Assembly (NCBI GenBank): GCA_963778385.1
Contig: CAVZUA010000056.1
Span: 1 to 64,000 of the forward strand
Source: DATARH01 sp963778385
GTDB lineage: Bacteria; Pseudomonadota; Alphaproteobacteria; ATCC43930; CGMCC-115725
Length of the DNA: 64,000 nt
Reading direction: 5' to 3'
Below, in pieces: positions 36,058-44,321 of the stretch. Made by a program: the position numbers and the translations under genes. Each line of letters opens with the position of its first letter. Position 1 is the stretch's first letter. A model generated the notes under the pieces. The model saw only the letters and a list, made by a program, of their open reading frames with translations. It searched no databases and had not been told where the DNA came from.

Positions 36058-37128
36058 GTGAGCCAGAAAATCGCAATGATCACCGGCGTCACCGGCCAGG
36101 ACGGCGCTTATCTGGCGGAATTTCTGCTGCAAAAAGGCTACGCCGTACACGGGGTCAAGCGCCGCTCATCGTCGTTCAACACCGCGCGCGTCGATCACCT
36201 CTACCATGACCTGCACGAGAAGGGCCTGCCCTTCCAGTTGCACTACGGCGATGTGACCGACGCGACCAACCTGATCCGCTTGGTCCAGGAAATCCAGCCG
36301 ACCGAAATCTACAACCTCGCTGCGCAGAGCCACGTGCAGGTCAGTTTCGAGACGCCGGAATACACTGCCAATGCCGACGCGCTGGGGCCGCTGCGCCTGC
36401 TCGAGGCGCTGCGCATCCTCGGCCGCGAAAAGAAGACGCGCTTCTATCAAGCCTCGACTTCGGAAATGTACGGCAACGTCGCGGAAAGCCCGCAGCGCGA
36501 GACGACGCCTTTCCGCCCGCGCAGCCCATACGGCGTCGCCAAGCTTTACGGCTACTGGATCACCGTGAATTACCGCGAGGCCTACGGTATCCATGCGTCG
36601 AACGGCATCCTCTTCAACCACGAGGGGCCAACGCGCGGCGAGACCTTTGTCACGCGCAAAATTTCCCGTGCTGTCGCGGCGATCGCCGCCGGCCGGCAGG
36701 AGACGCTCTTCCTCGGCAATCTCGACGCCCGGCGCGATTGGGGCCACGCCCGCGACTACGTCGAGGGGATGTGGCTCATCCTGCAACAGGACGAGCCGGA
36801 CGATTACGTGTTGGCTACCGGCGAGACGCATAGCGTGCGCGAATTTGCCGAGGCGGCCTTTGCCCAGATCGATTGCCGTATCGACTGGCAGGGCGGCGGC
36901 CGGGACGAAATCGGCGTCGATGCCAAAACCGGCAAGACGGTCGTGGCGATCGACCCGCGCTACTATCGCCCGACCGAAGTCGACCGGCTGATCGGCGACG
37001 CGTCGAAGGCAAAACAACGGCTCGGCTGGCACCCCAAGCACAATTTCGCCGAAATTGTGCGCGAGATGGTCGCCGGCGATCTCGCGCTGCTCGAAGCCGA
37101 GCCGGCCCGCTTCGGCGAGATCGAATGA
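36058..37128 (+). CDS. gmd: GDP-mannose 4,6-dehydratase
   Basis: A 356-residue SDR enzyme that makes GDP-4-keto-6-deoxymannose from GDP-mannose. It shows the NADP loop MITGVTGQDGAYLAEFLLQK, the family-specific VHGVKRRSSSFNTARVDHLY, the catalytic STSEMYGNVAESPQ and SPYGVAKLYGYWITVNYREA with the Tyr-XXX-Lys pair. NHEGPTRGETFVTRKISRAV is also diagnostic of Gmd. It starts at GTG 36058, with GGAACC a few bases upstream. It is followed 10 bases later by fcl, so GDP-L-fucose is the expected product of the pair. No manA/manC/manB genes are in this window. Confidence 0.95.
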   Translation: MSQKIAMITGVTGQDGAYLAEFLLQKGYAVHGVKRRSSSFNTARVDHLYHDLHEKGLPFQLHYGDVTDATNLIRLVQEIQPTEIYNLAAQSHVQVSFETPEYTANADALGPLRLLEALRILGREKKTRFYQASTSEMYGNVAESPQRETTPFRPRSPYGVAKLYGYWITVNYREAYGIHASNGILFNHEGPTRGETFVTRKISRAVAAIAAGRQETLFLGNLDARRDWGHARDYVEGMWLILQQDEPDDYVLATGETHSVREFAEAAFAQIDCRIDWQGGGRDEIGVDAKTGKTVVAIDPRYYRPTEVDRLIGDASKAKQRLGWHPKHNFAEIVREMVAGDLALLEAEPARFGEIE

Positions 37129-37138
37129 GGCGAGCGAG

Positions 37139-38092
37139 ATGACGCCGTACGAGCTTCGCGGCAAGCGCGTGTACGTCGCCGGCCATCGCGGCATGGTCGG
37201 CTCGGCGCTCGTGCGCCGGCTGGCGCGCGAGGATTGCGACATCCTGACTGTGCCGCGCCAGGAAATCGACCTACGCGACCAGAGCGCGATCGGGGAATGG
37301 ATCGAGCACAGCCGTCCGCACGCCGTATTCATCGCCGCCGCCACGGTCGGCGGCATCTATGCCAATGACACGCGGCCCAGCGACTTCCTCTACGACAATC
37401 TCGCGATCGCCGGGAATCTGATCCACGCGGCCTATCGCAATTCGGTCGAAAAGCTGATGTTTTTCGGCTCGACCTGCATCTATCCGCGGCTTTCACCGCA
37501 GCCGATCCCGGAAGACGCGCTGCTGACCGGCCCGCTGGAACCGACCAACGAATGGTATGCCGTCGCCAAGATCGCCGGGCTCAAGCTGTGCGAGGCGTAT
37601 CGCCGGCAGCACGGCTGCGACTTCGTCTCGGTGATGCCGACCAATCTTTACGGGCCGGGCGATAATTTCGACCCGCTCGGCAGCCATGTCCTGCCGGCGC
37701 TGCTGCGGCGCATCGGCGAGGCCGCGCGCGACAGGGCACCGACGGTGGAGATTTGGGGCAGCGGCCAGCCACGGCGCGAATTTCTCCATGTCGACGACCT
37801 CGCCGACGCGTCGATCTTTCTGATGCGCAGCTGGTCGGCGGATCAGCACATCAACATCGGCTGCGGCGAGGACATCGCGATCGCCGAACTGGCGTCCATG
37901 ATTGGCCGGGTTGTCGGCTTCAAGGGCGAGTTCGTCTTCGATCGCAGCAAGCCCGACGGCACGCCGCGCAAGCTGGTCGACGTCACCAAGCTCACCGCGA
38001 TCGGATGGCGCCCGCGCATCGCGCTCGAAGACGGTATCCGCGAGGTCTATCGCTGGTACCAGGAGAACGGCCCCGACCGTCAGAACAGCTGA
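37139..38092 (+). CDS. fcl: GDP-L-fucose synthase
   Basis: A 317-residue epimerase-reductase that turns GDP-4-keto-6-deoxymannose into GDP-L-fucose. It begins with GKRVYVAGHRGMVGSALVRR (NADP loop) and contains AATVGGIYANDTRPSDFLYD, FFGSTCIYPRLSPQPIPEDA, and PTNEWYAVAKIAGLKLCEAY with the catalytic Tyr and Lys. ATG 37139 starts exactly at the conserved N-terminus. It is the last gene of the rightward operon and overlaps the oppositely oriented glycosyltransferase at 38080 by 13 bases. Confidence 0.95.
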   Translation: MTPYELRGKRVYVAGHRGMVGSALVRRLAREDCDILTVPRQEIDLRDQSAIGEWIEHSRPHAVFIAAATVGGIYANDTRPSDFLYDNLAIAGNLIHAAYRNSVEKLMFFGSTCIYPRLSPQPIPEDALLTGPLEPTNEWYAVAKIAGLKLCEAYRRQHGCDFVSVMPTNLYGPGDNFDPLGSHVLPALLRRIGEAARDRAPTVEIWGSGQPRREFLHVDDLADASIFLMRSWSADQHINIGCGEDIAIAELASMIGRVVGFKGEFVFDRSKPDGTPRKLVDVTKLTAIGWRPRIALEDGIREVYRWYQENGPDRQNS

Positions 38093-38904
38093 GCCGCGTA
38101 CCGCAGTGCCTCCCCTGCCCGGCCGGCCGCAGCGCAGCGCAGCGTCGCCACCGCCGCCTCGCGCCGGCGCCAATACTTCAACACGCGCGCCGCCGGGGCC
38201 GGCGGACGCTCGCTCAGCAGACGGCGCGCCAGCGGGATGTGGTCGCTCGCGATGCGCAGCCGCTGTTCGAGGCTGCGTTGCAAGGTCAGCGACCCCGAAT
38301 GCGAATAATAGCGGTAGAGCAAGGCATCCGCCGTCGCGACCGAAGGCGGCGCGGCACTCAGCGCCAATCGCAGCAGGAAGGCGCGGTCGCCAGCGATGCG
38401 ATACGCGGCATCGAACCGCCCGTGCTGCTCAAAGAGCGACCGGTGAAACGCCATTGCGTTGATCGCCGGCACGCCCAGCGCCAGCTGTTCGACGTCAAGC
38501 CGCCCGTCCGGCGCGGCGACCAGCACCAGCGGCGCCGCCTCCGGCTTGGCGCGATCGATCATCTCCGCCCGGCCGGCGACGATCGCCGCATCAGGCCGAC
38601 GCGCGAAACATGCGGCGACCGCATCGACCGCGCCGTCCGGGAGTTCGTCATCGGCGTTGAGAAACATCACCCAGTCGCCGTGCGCCCGATCGATGCCGAT
38701 GTTCCACGCCTCGTAGATCGAGCAACCCGGCTCCACCACGGTCTCGACGGCCGGAAAACCGCGGCAGATGTCGAGCGTCACGTCGGTCGACCCGCCATCA
38801 ATCACGATATGCTGAATCTCCACCATCCCGCCGACCGGCACCGACGCGAAGGCCTGCTCGATATAGCGGCCGGCGTTGAGCGTGGCGGTGATCAGTGTCA
38901 GCAT
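38080..38904 (-). CDS. Glycosyltransferase family 2 (WcaE-like)
   Basis: A 274-residue GT-A enzyme. It reads MLTLITATLNAGRYIEQAF, HIVIDGGSTDVTLDICRGF, EPGCSIYEAWNIGIDRAHGD, and WVMFLNADDELPDGAVDAVA with ADD as metal site. This combination (DGGSTD, GIYDAMNKGI-like and FLNADD) is the WcaE-like subgroup of colanic-acid type fucosyl or glycosyl transferases, which fits the adjacent GDP-fucose genes; the sugar is inferred only from neighbours. It is convergent with fcl and its start overlaps that of the next, divergent glycosyltransferase by 10 bases, so two promoters lie inside coding sequence. Confidence 0.88.
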   Translation of the reverse strand: MLTLITATLNAGRYIEQAFASVPVGGMVEIQHIVIDGGSTDVTLDICRGFPAVETVVEPGCSIYEAWNIGIDRAHGDWVMFLNADDELPDGAVDAVAACFARRPDAAIVAGRAEMIDRAKPEAAPLVLVAAPDGRLDVEQLALGVPAINAMAFHRSLFEQHGRFDAAYRIAGDRAFLLRLALSAAPPSVATADALLYRYYSHSGSLTLQRSLEQRLRIASDHIPLARRLLSERPPAPAARVLKYWRRREAAVATLRCAAAGRAGEALRYAAQLF

Positions 38905-39932
38905 GTACCGGAGCGAGTGCCGCCGCCGCTGGGCGCGGCGAGGTGACCGAAGTCGTGCCGCCGACCGTATCCGTTGTGCTGCCCAACTACAATCACGCCC
39001 GCTTCATCGGCGGGGCGCTGAGCGCGCTCGCGGCGCAAACAAAGCCGGCCGACGAGATCATCGTCATCGACGACGCCTCGACCGATGACAGCATTGCGGT
39101 CATCGACGGGTTTCGCGAAGCCCTGCCGCAGCTTCGCCTGCTGCGCAACGAACGCAACCTCGGGGTCAACGGCACGCTAAATCGCGGCTTCAACGAGGCG
39201 CGCGGCAGCCACCTCCTCTCCTCTGCCGCCGACGACTGGATCGAGCCGCAGTTTATCGAGCGCATGACCGAGACTGTGGCCGCACACCCGCAAGCGCGGG
39301 TTTGTACATCGAGCTTCGTGCAATATTTCGAGGCCGACCAACGGCGCGTCCACCATCAAGCTGATTCTGATCTCGGCCCCTGGTACGCCGGCTGCCATCC
39401 ACAATACTTCGCTCCAGAGGCCTTCGCTCGCTTGCTGGACCGTGGCTTTGTCTGGCTCCCGGTCAATGCGTCGCTGATCGAGCGCGCGGCGTTGCTCGCG
39501 ATCGGCGGCTTCGACCTGCGGCTGCGCTGGCATGCCGACTGGCTCGCGGTCTATACCCTCGCCTTCCGATATGGGTTCGCCGTCGTGCCCGAGCCGCTTT
39601 CGGTCTTTCGTGTCGCAGCCGAAACCTATTCCGGGATGGGCATGCGCAATCGGGCCCAGCAGCGCGATGTCTGCGCCGCGATATGGGCAAAGCTGCTCGA
39701 CCCGGAATTCGCCGATATCCGCAAGGCGCTGCTGCGCCATCCCTCGGCAATGTCGACGTTCTTCAACCCGCTGGTGCAGATGCTCGCACGCCGCCCCGGC
39801 GAGTGGCCGAACCTGGCATTGCTGATCCGCTGGTGGCTCGGCGAGGTCGCGCATGGCCGTCGCCCCGGCGCGCTCCGGCGGCTGACGGCGCGCTTCGGCA
39901 ACCGCCCGTTCGCGAAAACCGCGACGCCGTAG
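38895..39932 (+). CDS. Glycosyltransferase family 2
   Basis: A GT-A glycosyltransferase of up to 345 residues with PTVSVVLPNYNHARFIGGAL, IVIDDASTDDSIAVIDGF and HLLSSAADDWIEPQFIERMT, where ADDW is the metal site. The C-terminal half has LRWHADWLAVYTLAFRYGFA. GTG 38895 or GTG 38943 could start it; the latter begins close to the conserved strand and is my second choice. It points away from the WcaE-like gene and overlaps its start. It ends 5 bases before the stop of the leftward epimerase gene, so the two are convergent. Acceptor and donor are not predictable. Confidence 0.87.
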   Translation: MSACTGASAAAAGRGEVTEVVPPTVSVVLPNYNHARFIGGALSALAAQTKPADEIIVIDDASTDDSIAVIDGFREALPQLRLLRNERNLGVNGTLNRGFNEARGSHLLSSAADDWIEPQFIERMTETVAAHPQARVCTSSFVQYFEADQRRVHHQADSDLGPWYAGCHPQYFAPEAFARLLDRGFVWLPVNASLIERAALLAIGGFDLRLRWHADWLAVYTLAFRYGFAVVPEPLSVFRVAAETYSGMGMRNRAQQRDVCAAIWAKLLDPEFADIRKALLRHPSAMSTFFNPLVQMLARRPGEWPNLALLIRWWLGEVAHGRRPGALRRLTARFGNRPFAKTATP

Positions 39933-39937
39933 CCTCC

Positions 39938-40939
39938 TCAGGCGAGGTTGCGCTCCTGCATCGTCTTGATGTTGAAGTAGCGCGAGTCGCTCATCGAATC
40001 CGGCAGTTTGCCGTCGCGGAACGCCCGCACCATGTCGACCACGGCATCCTCGATCGTATGCGTCGGCCGCCAGCCGAGCTCACGTTCGATCTTTGCCGAA
40101 GAGACATGGTAGGAGCGGTTGTCGTCGGTCGGCACCATGTCCAGCTCGACCGTGTTGTGGCCGACGATGCGCTTCACCATCTCGGCCAGTTCGAGCACGC
40201 TGTGGTTCTCGAACCCGGCGTTGTAGGTCTTGCCGTCGATCGCCGCATCCTCGTACTGCAGCGTGCTGCAGTAGAGGTCGGTCATGTCCTCGATATGGAT
40301 GTTCGGGCGCAGCTGACCGCCGCCGAACACCTTGATTTTGCCGGCATTGACCGCATGGTTGCAGAGGATGTTGACGATCACGTCGAGCCGCTGCCGCGGC
40401 GAGTACCCGCACACCGTCGCCGGGCGCAGGATCAGCGTCGCGAAGCCGGGCTCACGCTCCTCGGTCAGCACCTCTTCGCAAAGCGCCTTGTATTTCGAAT
40501 AATCGGTGAGCGGTTCAAGCGACAGCTCTTCGGTGACGTTGACGCCTTCCTTGATGCCGTAGACGCTCGACGATGAGGCATAGATAAAGCGCTTCACCCC
40601 GGCCTTTTTCGCCGCCTTCACCAGCGGCCGGAAGCAATCGTAATTGACTTCGCGGCCCAGCGAGGGGTTGAGCTCGAACGACGGATCGTTCGAGATGCAG
40701 GCGAGATGGATGACCGCATCGCACCCCGCGAGCGCCTTTTCGACCGCCGCCGGATGGCGCAGATCGCCCTTGATCTGAATGAGTTGCGGGTGGTTCTCGA
40801 CCGGCTTCAGCACGTCGTCGCCGTAGAGATATAGGTCGAGCACGGTGACCGTGTGGCCCGCGGCCAGGAGTTTCGGCACCAGCACGGCGCCGACATAGCC
40901 AGCGCCGCCGGTCACAAGCACATTCCACTTCCGCTGCAT
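39938..40939 (-). CDS. NAD-dependent nucleotide-sugar epimerase/dehydratase
   Basis: A 333-residue extended SDR. The NAD loop is NVLVTGGAGYVGAVLVPKLL, the catalytic segment RFIYASSSSVYGIKEGVNVT with Ser/Thr, and DYSKYKALCEEVL with Tyr-XXX-Lys. It also has LILRPATVCGYSPRQRLDVI and GQLRPNIHIEDMTDLYCSTL, typical of UDP-glucose 4-epimerase-like enzymes in LPS loci. It likely epimerises or dehydrates a nucleotide-linked sugar, possibly a heptose or hexose, given the heptose-kinase-like fusion upstream. It follows that gene by 62 bases, which contain a short GC hairpin, and belongs to the same leftward operon. Confidence 0.9.
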   Translation of the reverse strand: MQRKWNVLVTGGAGYVGAVLVPKLLAAGHTVTVLDLYLYGDDVLKPVENHPQLIQIKGDLRHPAAVEKALAGCDAVIHLACISNDPSFELNPSLGREVNYDCFRPLVKAAKKAGVKRFIYASSSSVYGIKEGVNVTEELSLEPLTDYSKYKALCEEVLTEEREPGFATLILRPATVCGYSPRQRLDVIVNILCNHAVNAGKIKVFGGGQLRPNIHIEDMTDLYCSTLQYEDAAIDGKTYNAGFENHSVLELAEMVKRIVGHNTVELDMVPTDDNRSYHVSSAKIERELGWRPTHTIEDAVVDMVRAFRDGKLPDSMSDSRYFNIKTMQERNLA

Positions 40940-41001
40940 CTAAAGACTGGCTCCTATGGTGATGCCTGATCGGCGCCGCTCGCCGAGGGCGAGCGCCGCG
41001 C

Positions 41002-42543
41002 CTATTTGAGCAGCGTCGCCGCGTATTTTTGCATGACACTCTTTTCGACAAAATTGCGGTGGCCGACAATGCCGACCTTCACCGCGCCGGCGATGTTGCC
41101 GATAAACCCGACGAGGTCGATCTCGCCGCCGACGGCGATCATCGGCGCGGTCACCGCGAGAAATGCGTCGCCGGCGCCGACTGTATCGACGACCTGCTGG
41201 GTCAGCGCCGGGATGTGAAACACCCCGTTATAGCCGCGCTTATGGGCAAAGCAGCCCTGCTTGCCATGGGTAACGATGATGTTGGGGCAATCGATCTGCG
41301 ACGGCAGCAATTCCCCGCAGACTGTCTCCACCGCGCTGGCTTTGTCCTGCACCGCCATGCGCGCTTCCGGCACGTCGAGGCAGATATAGTCAGCGCGCGC
41401 GTATTTGGTGATCAGGTTGAAGCCGTTGTTCCCGGCGTTGATCTGCGCGTTGATCGCGAGGAAACGGGCTTTTTTCGTCAAGATGTCGATCGTCGAATCA
41501 GCAATCAGCCCATGCCCGAAATCATTGACGATCACGACGTCGTAATCGCGGATGCAGGCGTCGAGCCGTTCGTCAACCTCGCGCTGCTCGTCGGTCGCAA
41601 GCGGCGTGTCGTCCATCGAATAGACTTCGAAGAGCTTGCGCAGATAGGTCGGCTCGACAAAACGCGTCTTCAGCGTCGTCGGCGAGCCGTGGCGATAGAG
41701 CGGCATCAGCTGGATGTTCGGCCGCAGGCTGGCGCGAATCAGGTCCTCAAAATTATCCTCCGTCGATCCGCCGAGACAGGTCAGCAGGTCGACTTTCTGG
41801 CAGAAGCTGGCGACATGATTGGCCGTCGCAAAGACGCCGCCGGCAAACGTCTCGCTGTTTTGCAGCAGCGTGGCGATCATGTGCTCCTTGGCCGACTTGC
41901 CCATCGCCGTGACATAGCTGTAGCGGTCGATGATCGCATCGCCGACCAACAGCACGCTCAACGGCTTGATCTTCTCGATCAACTCCGCGATGCGGCGCTC
42001 GCCGTCGCAGCTCTTCAGCTCCTGAAGATGGGCTTTGACCTCGGGTTCGAAGACATTGAAGAACCGGTTCAGCAGGTTCGACGAGCTAAAGGTAATGTCC
42101 TCGGTGAAGACCAGACGACCGCCATGCTGCTCCACGATGTCGCGCTCGCGCACGATCTTGCCGGTGACGTCCTGGTCGGGGTCGATGTAATCGCCACCCT
42201 TGGCGTACACGTCTGGCTTTACCGCATGCAGGATTGGCTCGGCGCTAAGGTCGTAGACCACGACGACGTAATCGACGAGTTCCAGCGCGGCCAGCATTTC
42301 GGCACGCAGCATCTCCTGGAACACCGGTCGGCCCGGGCCTTTCTGGACGAATTCATCGGCGGTGATCGAGACGATCAGCGCGTCGCCAAACCCGCTCGCC
42401 ACGCGCAGATGCCGCAAATGGCCGACATGCAGCAGATCGAACACGCCGTGGCACAAGGTAATCGAGCGACCCTCGGCGCGCAGCGCCTCGGCCACAGCCT
42501 CGATCTCGTGGACCGTCTTGATTTTACTCTCAACTTCCCGCAT
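41002..42543 (-). CDS. Nucleotidylyltransferase + PfkB-type kinase fusion (HldE-like, domains swapped)
   Basis: A 513-residue bifunctional protein. Residues 20-150 are a cytidylyl/adenylyltransferase (ITLCHGVFDLLHVGHLRHLR with the HXGH motif; KPDVYAKGGDYIDPDQDVTG). Residues 190-510 are a PfkB/ribokinase-fold kinase (VLLVGDAIIDRYSYVTAMGK, TFAGGVFATANHVASFCQKV and QQVVDTVGAGDAFLAVTAPM with the catalytic Asp). In E. coli HldE the kinase comes first and the nucleotidyltransferase second, so the order is reversed here. It should phosphorylate and activate a sugar, possibly a heptose, in the glycan pathway. The start ATG 42543 is 23 bases from the stop of the upstream epimerase. Confidence 0.88.
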   Translation of the reverse strand: MREVESKIKTVHEIEAVAEALRAEGRSITLCHGVFDLLHVGHLRHLRVASGFGDALIVSITADEFVQKGPGRPVFQEMLRAEMLAALELVDYVVVVYDLSAEPILHAVKPDVYAKGGDYIDPDQDVTGKIVRERDIVEQHGGRLVFTEDITFSSSNLLNRFFNVFEPEVKAHLQELKSCDGERRIAELIEKIKPLSVLLVGDAIIDRYSYVTAMGKSAKEHMIATLLQNSETFAGGVFATANHVASFCQKVDLLTCLGGSTEDNFEDLIRASLRPNIQLMPLYRHGSPTTLKTRFVEPTYLRKLFEVYSMDDTPLATDEQREVDERLDACIRDYDVVIVNDFGHGLIADSTIDILTKKARFLAINAQINAGNNGFNLITKYARADYICLDVPEARMAVQDKASAVETVCGELLPSQIDCPNIIVTHGKQGCFAHKRGYNGVFHIPALTQQVVDTVGAGDAFLAVTAPMIAVGGEIDLVGFIGNIAGAVKVGIVGHRNFVEKSVMQKYAATLLK

Positions 42544-42566
42544 GCGCGCTTTTCCCTCCGGCGCGT

Positions 42567-43562
42567 TTACCGCGACAGCAGACGAAACCAGTCCGCTGTC
42601 GCCTCGGCGATCCGATCCGGCGTCCATACCGGCGCGTCCCGCCAATAATCAAGGTTCTCCAGCATGTGACTGACACCCCGTTCGAGACTGACCGCGGCCT
42701 GCCAACCGAGCTCGCGCTGGATCTTCGAGACATCGGCGAACGTGCAATCCGGCTCACCGGGTCGTTTCGGAATGTACACCATCTCCTTGGCGCCAAGCAG
42801 CTCCACCAGCCGGTTGACGCTGTACGTATCGCCGCTGCCGACATTAAAGAGATCGCCGACCACCGCCAATTCGGCGACGGTCATGATCGCCGACACGACA
42901 TCGCTGACATAGGTAAAATCCCGCGTCTGCGTTCCGTCGCCGACGATGGTCAGCGGCTTTCCCGCCAGGAGCTGCGCAAGAAACACACCAAATACCGCGC
43001 CGTACGTGCCGCTGGTGCGCGCGCGGGGGCCATAGACGTTGAAGAAGCGCAGCGAGACCGCGGGCAGCTTGTAGACACGCGCCCAGTGCAGCACGATCTG
43101 CTCGCCGAGGTATTTGGTCAGCGCATACGGGTATTCCGGCCGAATTGCCGCTGTCTCGGGTGTCGGGTAGGCATCGGGAATGCCATAGCACGACGACGAT
43201 GCGGCATAGACGAAGCGCCGCACGCCAGCGGCGCGCGCCGCCTCGACCACCGCATAGGTGCCGTCGACATTGGCGCGAAAATAGACATGCGGGTTCTGCA
43301 CCGAAGGGACGATGTCCGCACGCGCCGCCAGATGAAACACCCGCTCCGCATCCGCAAAGAGCGGCGTCACCGGCTCCTCGCCAATATCGCAAGTGACGAC
43401 CTCGAGTCGCGGGTTGCCGCGATGTTGTTCGAGGTTGCGTGGGTTGCCGACGCTGAAATTGTCGATGACGCGGACCGAGCGGCCGTCGGAGAGCAGGCGA
43501 TCGACAAGGTGGCTGCCGATGAACCCCCCGCCCCCGGTCACAATGTCGACATTCGCAGCCAT
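42567..43562 (-). CDS. NAD-dependent nucleotide-sugar epimerase (UDP-glucose 4-epimerase-like)
   Basis: A 331-residue extended SDR starting at ATG 43562. The cofactor loop is VDIVTGGGGFIGSHLVDRLL. It has FHLAARADIVPSVQNPHVYF, RRFVYAASSSCYGIPDAYPT (catalytic Ser) and EYPYALTKYLGEQIVLHWAR with the Tyr-XXX-Lys pair, then FFNVYGPRARTSGTYGAVFG. This is close to WbpP/GalE-type epimerases. It is the first gene of the leftward operon 43.6-39.9 kb. A second enzyme of the same fold lies three genes downstream, but the two differ throughout, so they probably act on different sugar nucleotides. Confidence 0.9.
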   Translation of the reverse strand: MAANVDIVTGGGGFIGSHLVDRLLSDGRSVRVIDNFSVGNPRNLEQHRGNPRLEVVTCDIGEEPVTPLFADAERVFHLAARADIVPSVQNPHVYFRANVDGTYAVVEAARAAGVRRFVYAASSSCYGIPDAYPTPETAAIRPEYPYALTKYLGEQIVLHWARVYKLPAVSLRFFNVYGPRARTSGTYGAVFGVFLAQLLAGKPLTIVGDGTQTRDFTYVSDVVSAIMTVAELAVVGDLFNVGSGDTYSVNRLVELLGAKEMVYIPKRPGEPDCTFADVSKIQRELGWQAAVSLERGVSHMLENLDYWRDAPVWTPDRIAEATADWFRLLSR

Positions 43563-44068
43563 TCGATGGATGCCCCCAACCAACCCTTGTCACCGGGAGC
43601 AATGCTCCCCACCCCAAGCCCGGCCGCCCCTGGCCGGCGATGATTCCACCCTGTCGGCGCCAGATCAATCGACTACGGCACGACCCAACGGTGCATTTCA
43701 GAAATCACAAGTAACACCGCAGTATATCCTGCGCCTTTGTCCCGTCCGCAAAATTCAATCAAGGATCAAAACCGCTATGAGAAACCGCTTTCACCGCACG
43801 ATGCCACTTTGGCAGCAACTTCTCGTAGCGCAATCACCGTTTGACGCCAACAGCTCCGCGAGAAGCGATTTATTTAACGCAGATTAAATCAACCGGAATG
43901 ATCAGGTGTCGTCCCCATCTAACCGACCACACCATGAATGTCCATGAAAAATCGGTCGTATCGGGCTTTTGCAAGCCCAGCACGAACTCTGCGCCGAGCG
44001 CTTCACGAATCGTCAATGCTTCGCCCGGCATGATCGAGCAACAATAGGGTGTTAGGACCGCCTTGGAC
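43563..44068. other. 506-base intergenic region without a recognised gene
   Basis: This gap separates the leftward epimerase operon from the rightward Flp pilin gene and is AT-richer than its flanks between about 43680 and 44050. It has short open frames on both strands, but none with a recognisable product. It must contain at least one promoter for the epimerase operon and one for the pilin gene. No repeat or hairpin longer than 7 bases stood out. Confidence 0.5.
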
Positions 44069-44230
44069 ATGCGCTCAGCGTTCCGGCGAATAGGGTTCGA
44101 CCGAGGCGGTGCGACCGCCATCGAATACGCCATGATCGCGTTTTTTGTGTCGATCGCCGCCTTCAGCACGATCCTGACGATCGGCACCGATGTGACCACG
44201 CTGTTCTCGACGATCGCGAACAGCTTTTAG
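44069..44230 (+). CDS. Flp/Fap-type pilin (orphan)
   Basis: A 53-residue protein reading MRSAFRRIGFDRGGATAIEY, AMIAFFVSIAAFSTILTIGT and DVTTLFSTIANSF. The short basic leader, the Gly-Ala cleavage site before TAIEY, and the following hydrophobic helix with the Glu-Tyr pair are the hallmarks of type IVb Flp pilins, which are processed by a TadV/CpaA prepilin peptidase and assembled by the Tad machinery. No cpa/tad gene occurs in this window, so it is an orphan subunit that would depend on a locus elsewhere. Its small size makes it easy to miss. The lactonase gene starts 91 bases downstream. Confidence 0.9.
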   Translation: MRSAFRRIGFDRGGATAIEYAMIAFFVSIAAFSTILTIGTDVTTLFSTIANSF

Positions 44231-44321
44231 ATCCGTCGGGGCGCGCTCGCCGCGGCCTTGAGGCCATCGCCAAAAAATACCATGCTCGCGCCCCGCGATT
44301 AGCGCGCAGGGGACCCGAGCG

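Noticed and set aside
40940..41001. Hairpin between the HldE-like fusion and the epimerase gene as a terminator
   Set aside because: A 7-base-pair GC hairpin is present but no T-run follows, and the spacing suits one operon.
43870..44199. 109-codon minus-strand frame overlapping the Flp pilin gene
   Set aside because: It has no motif and no ribosome site; the plus-strand pilin has a complete processing signature.
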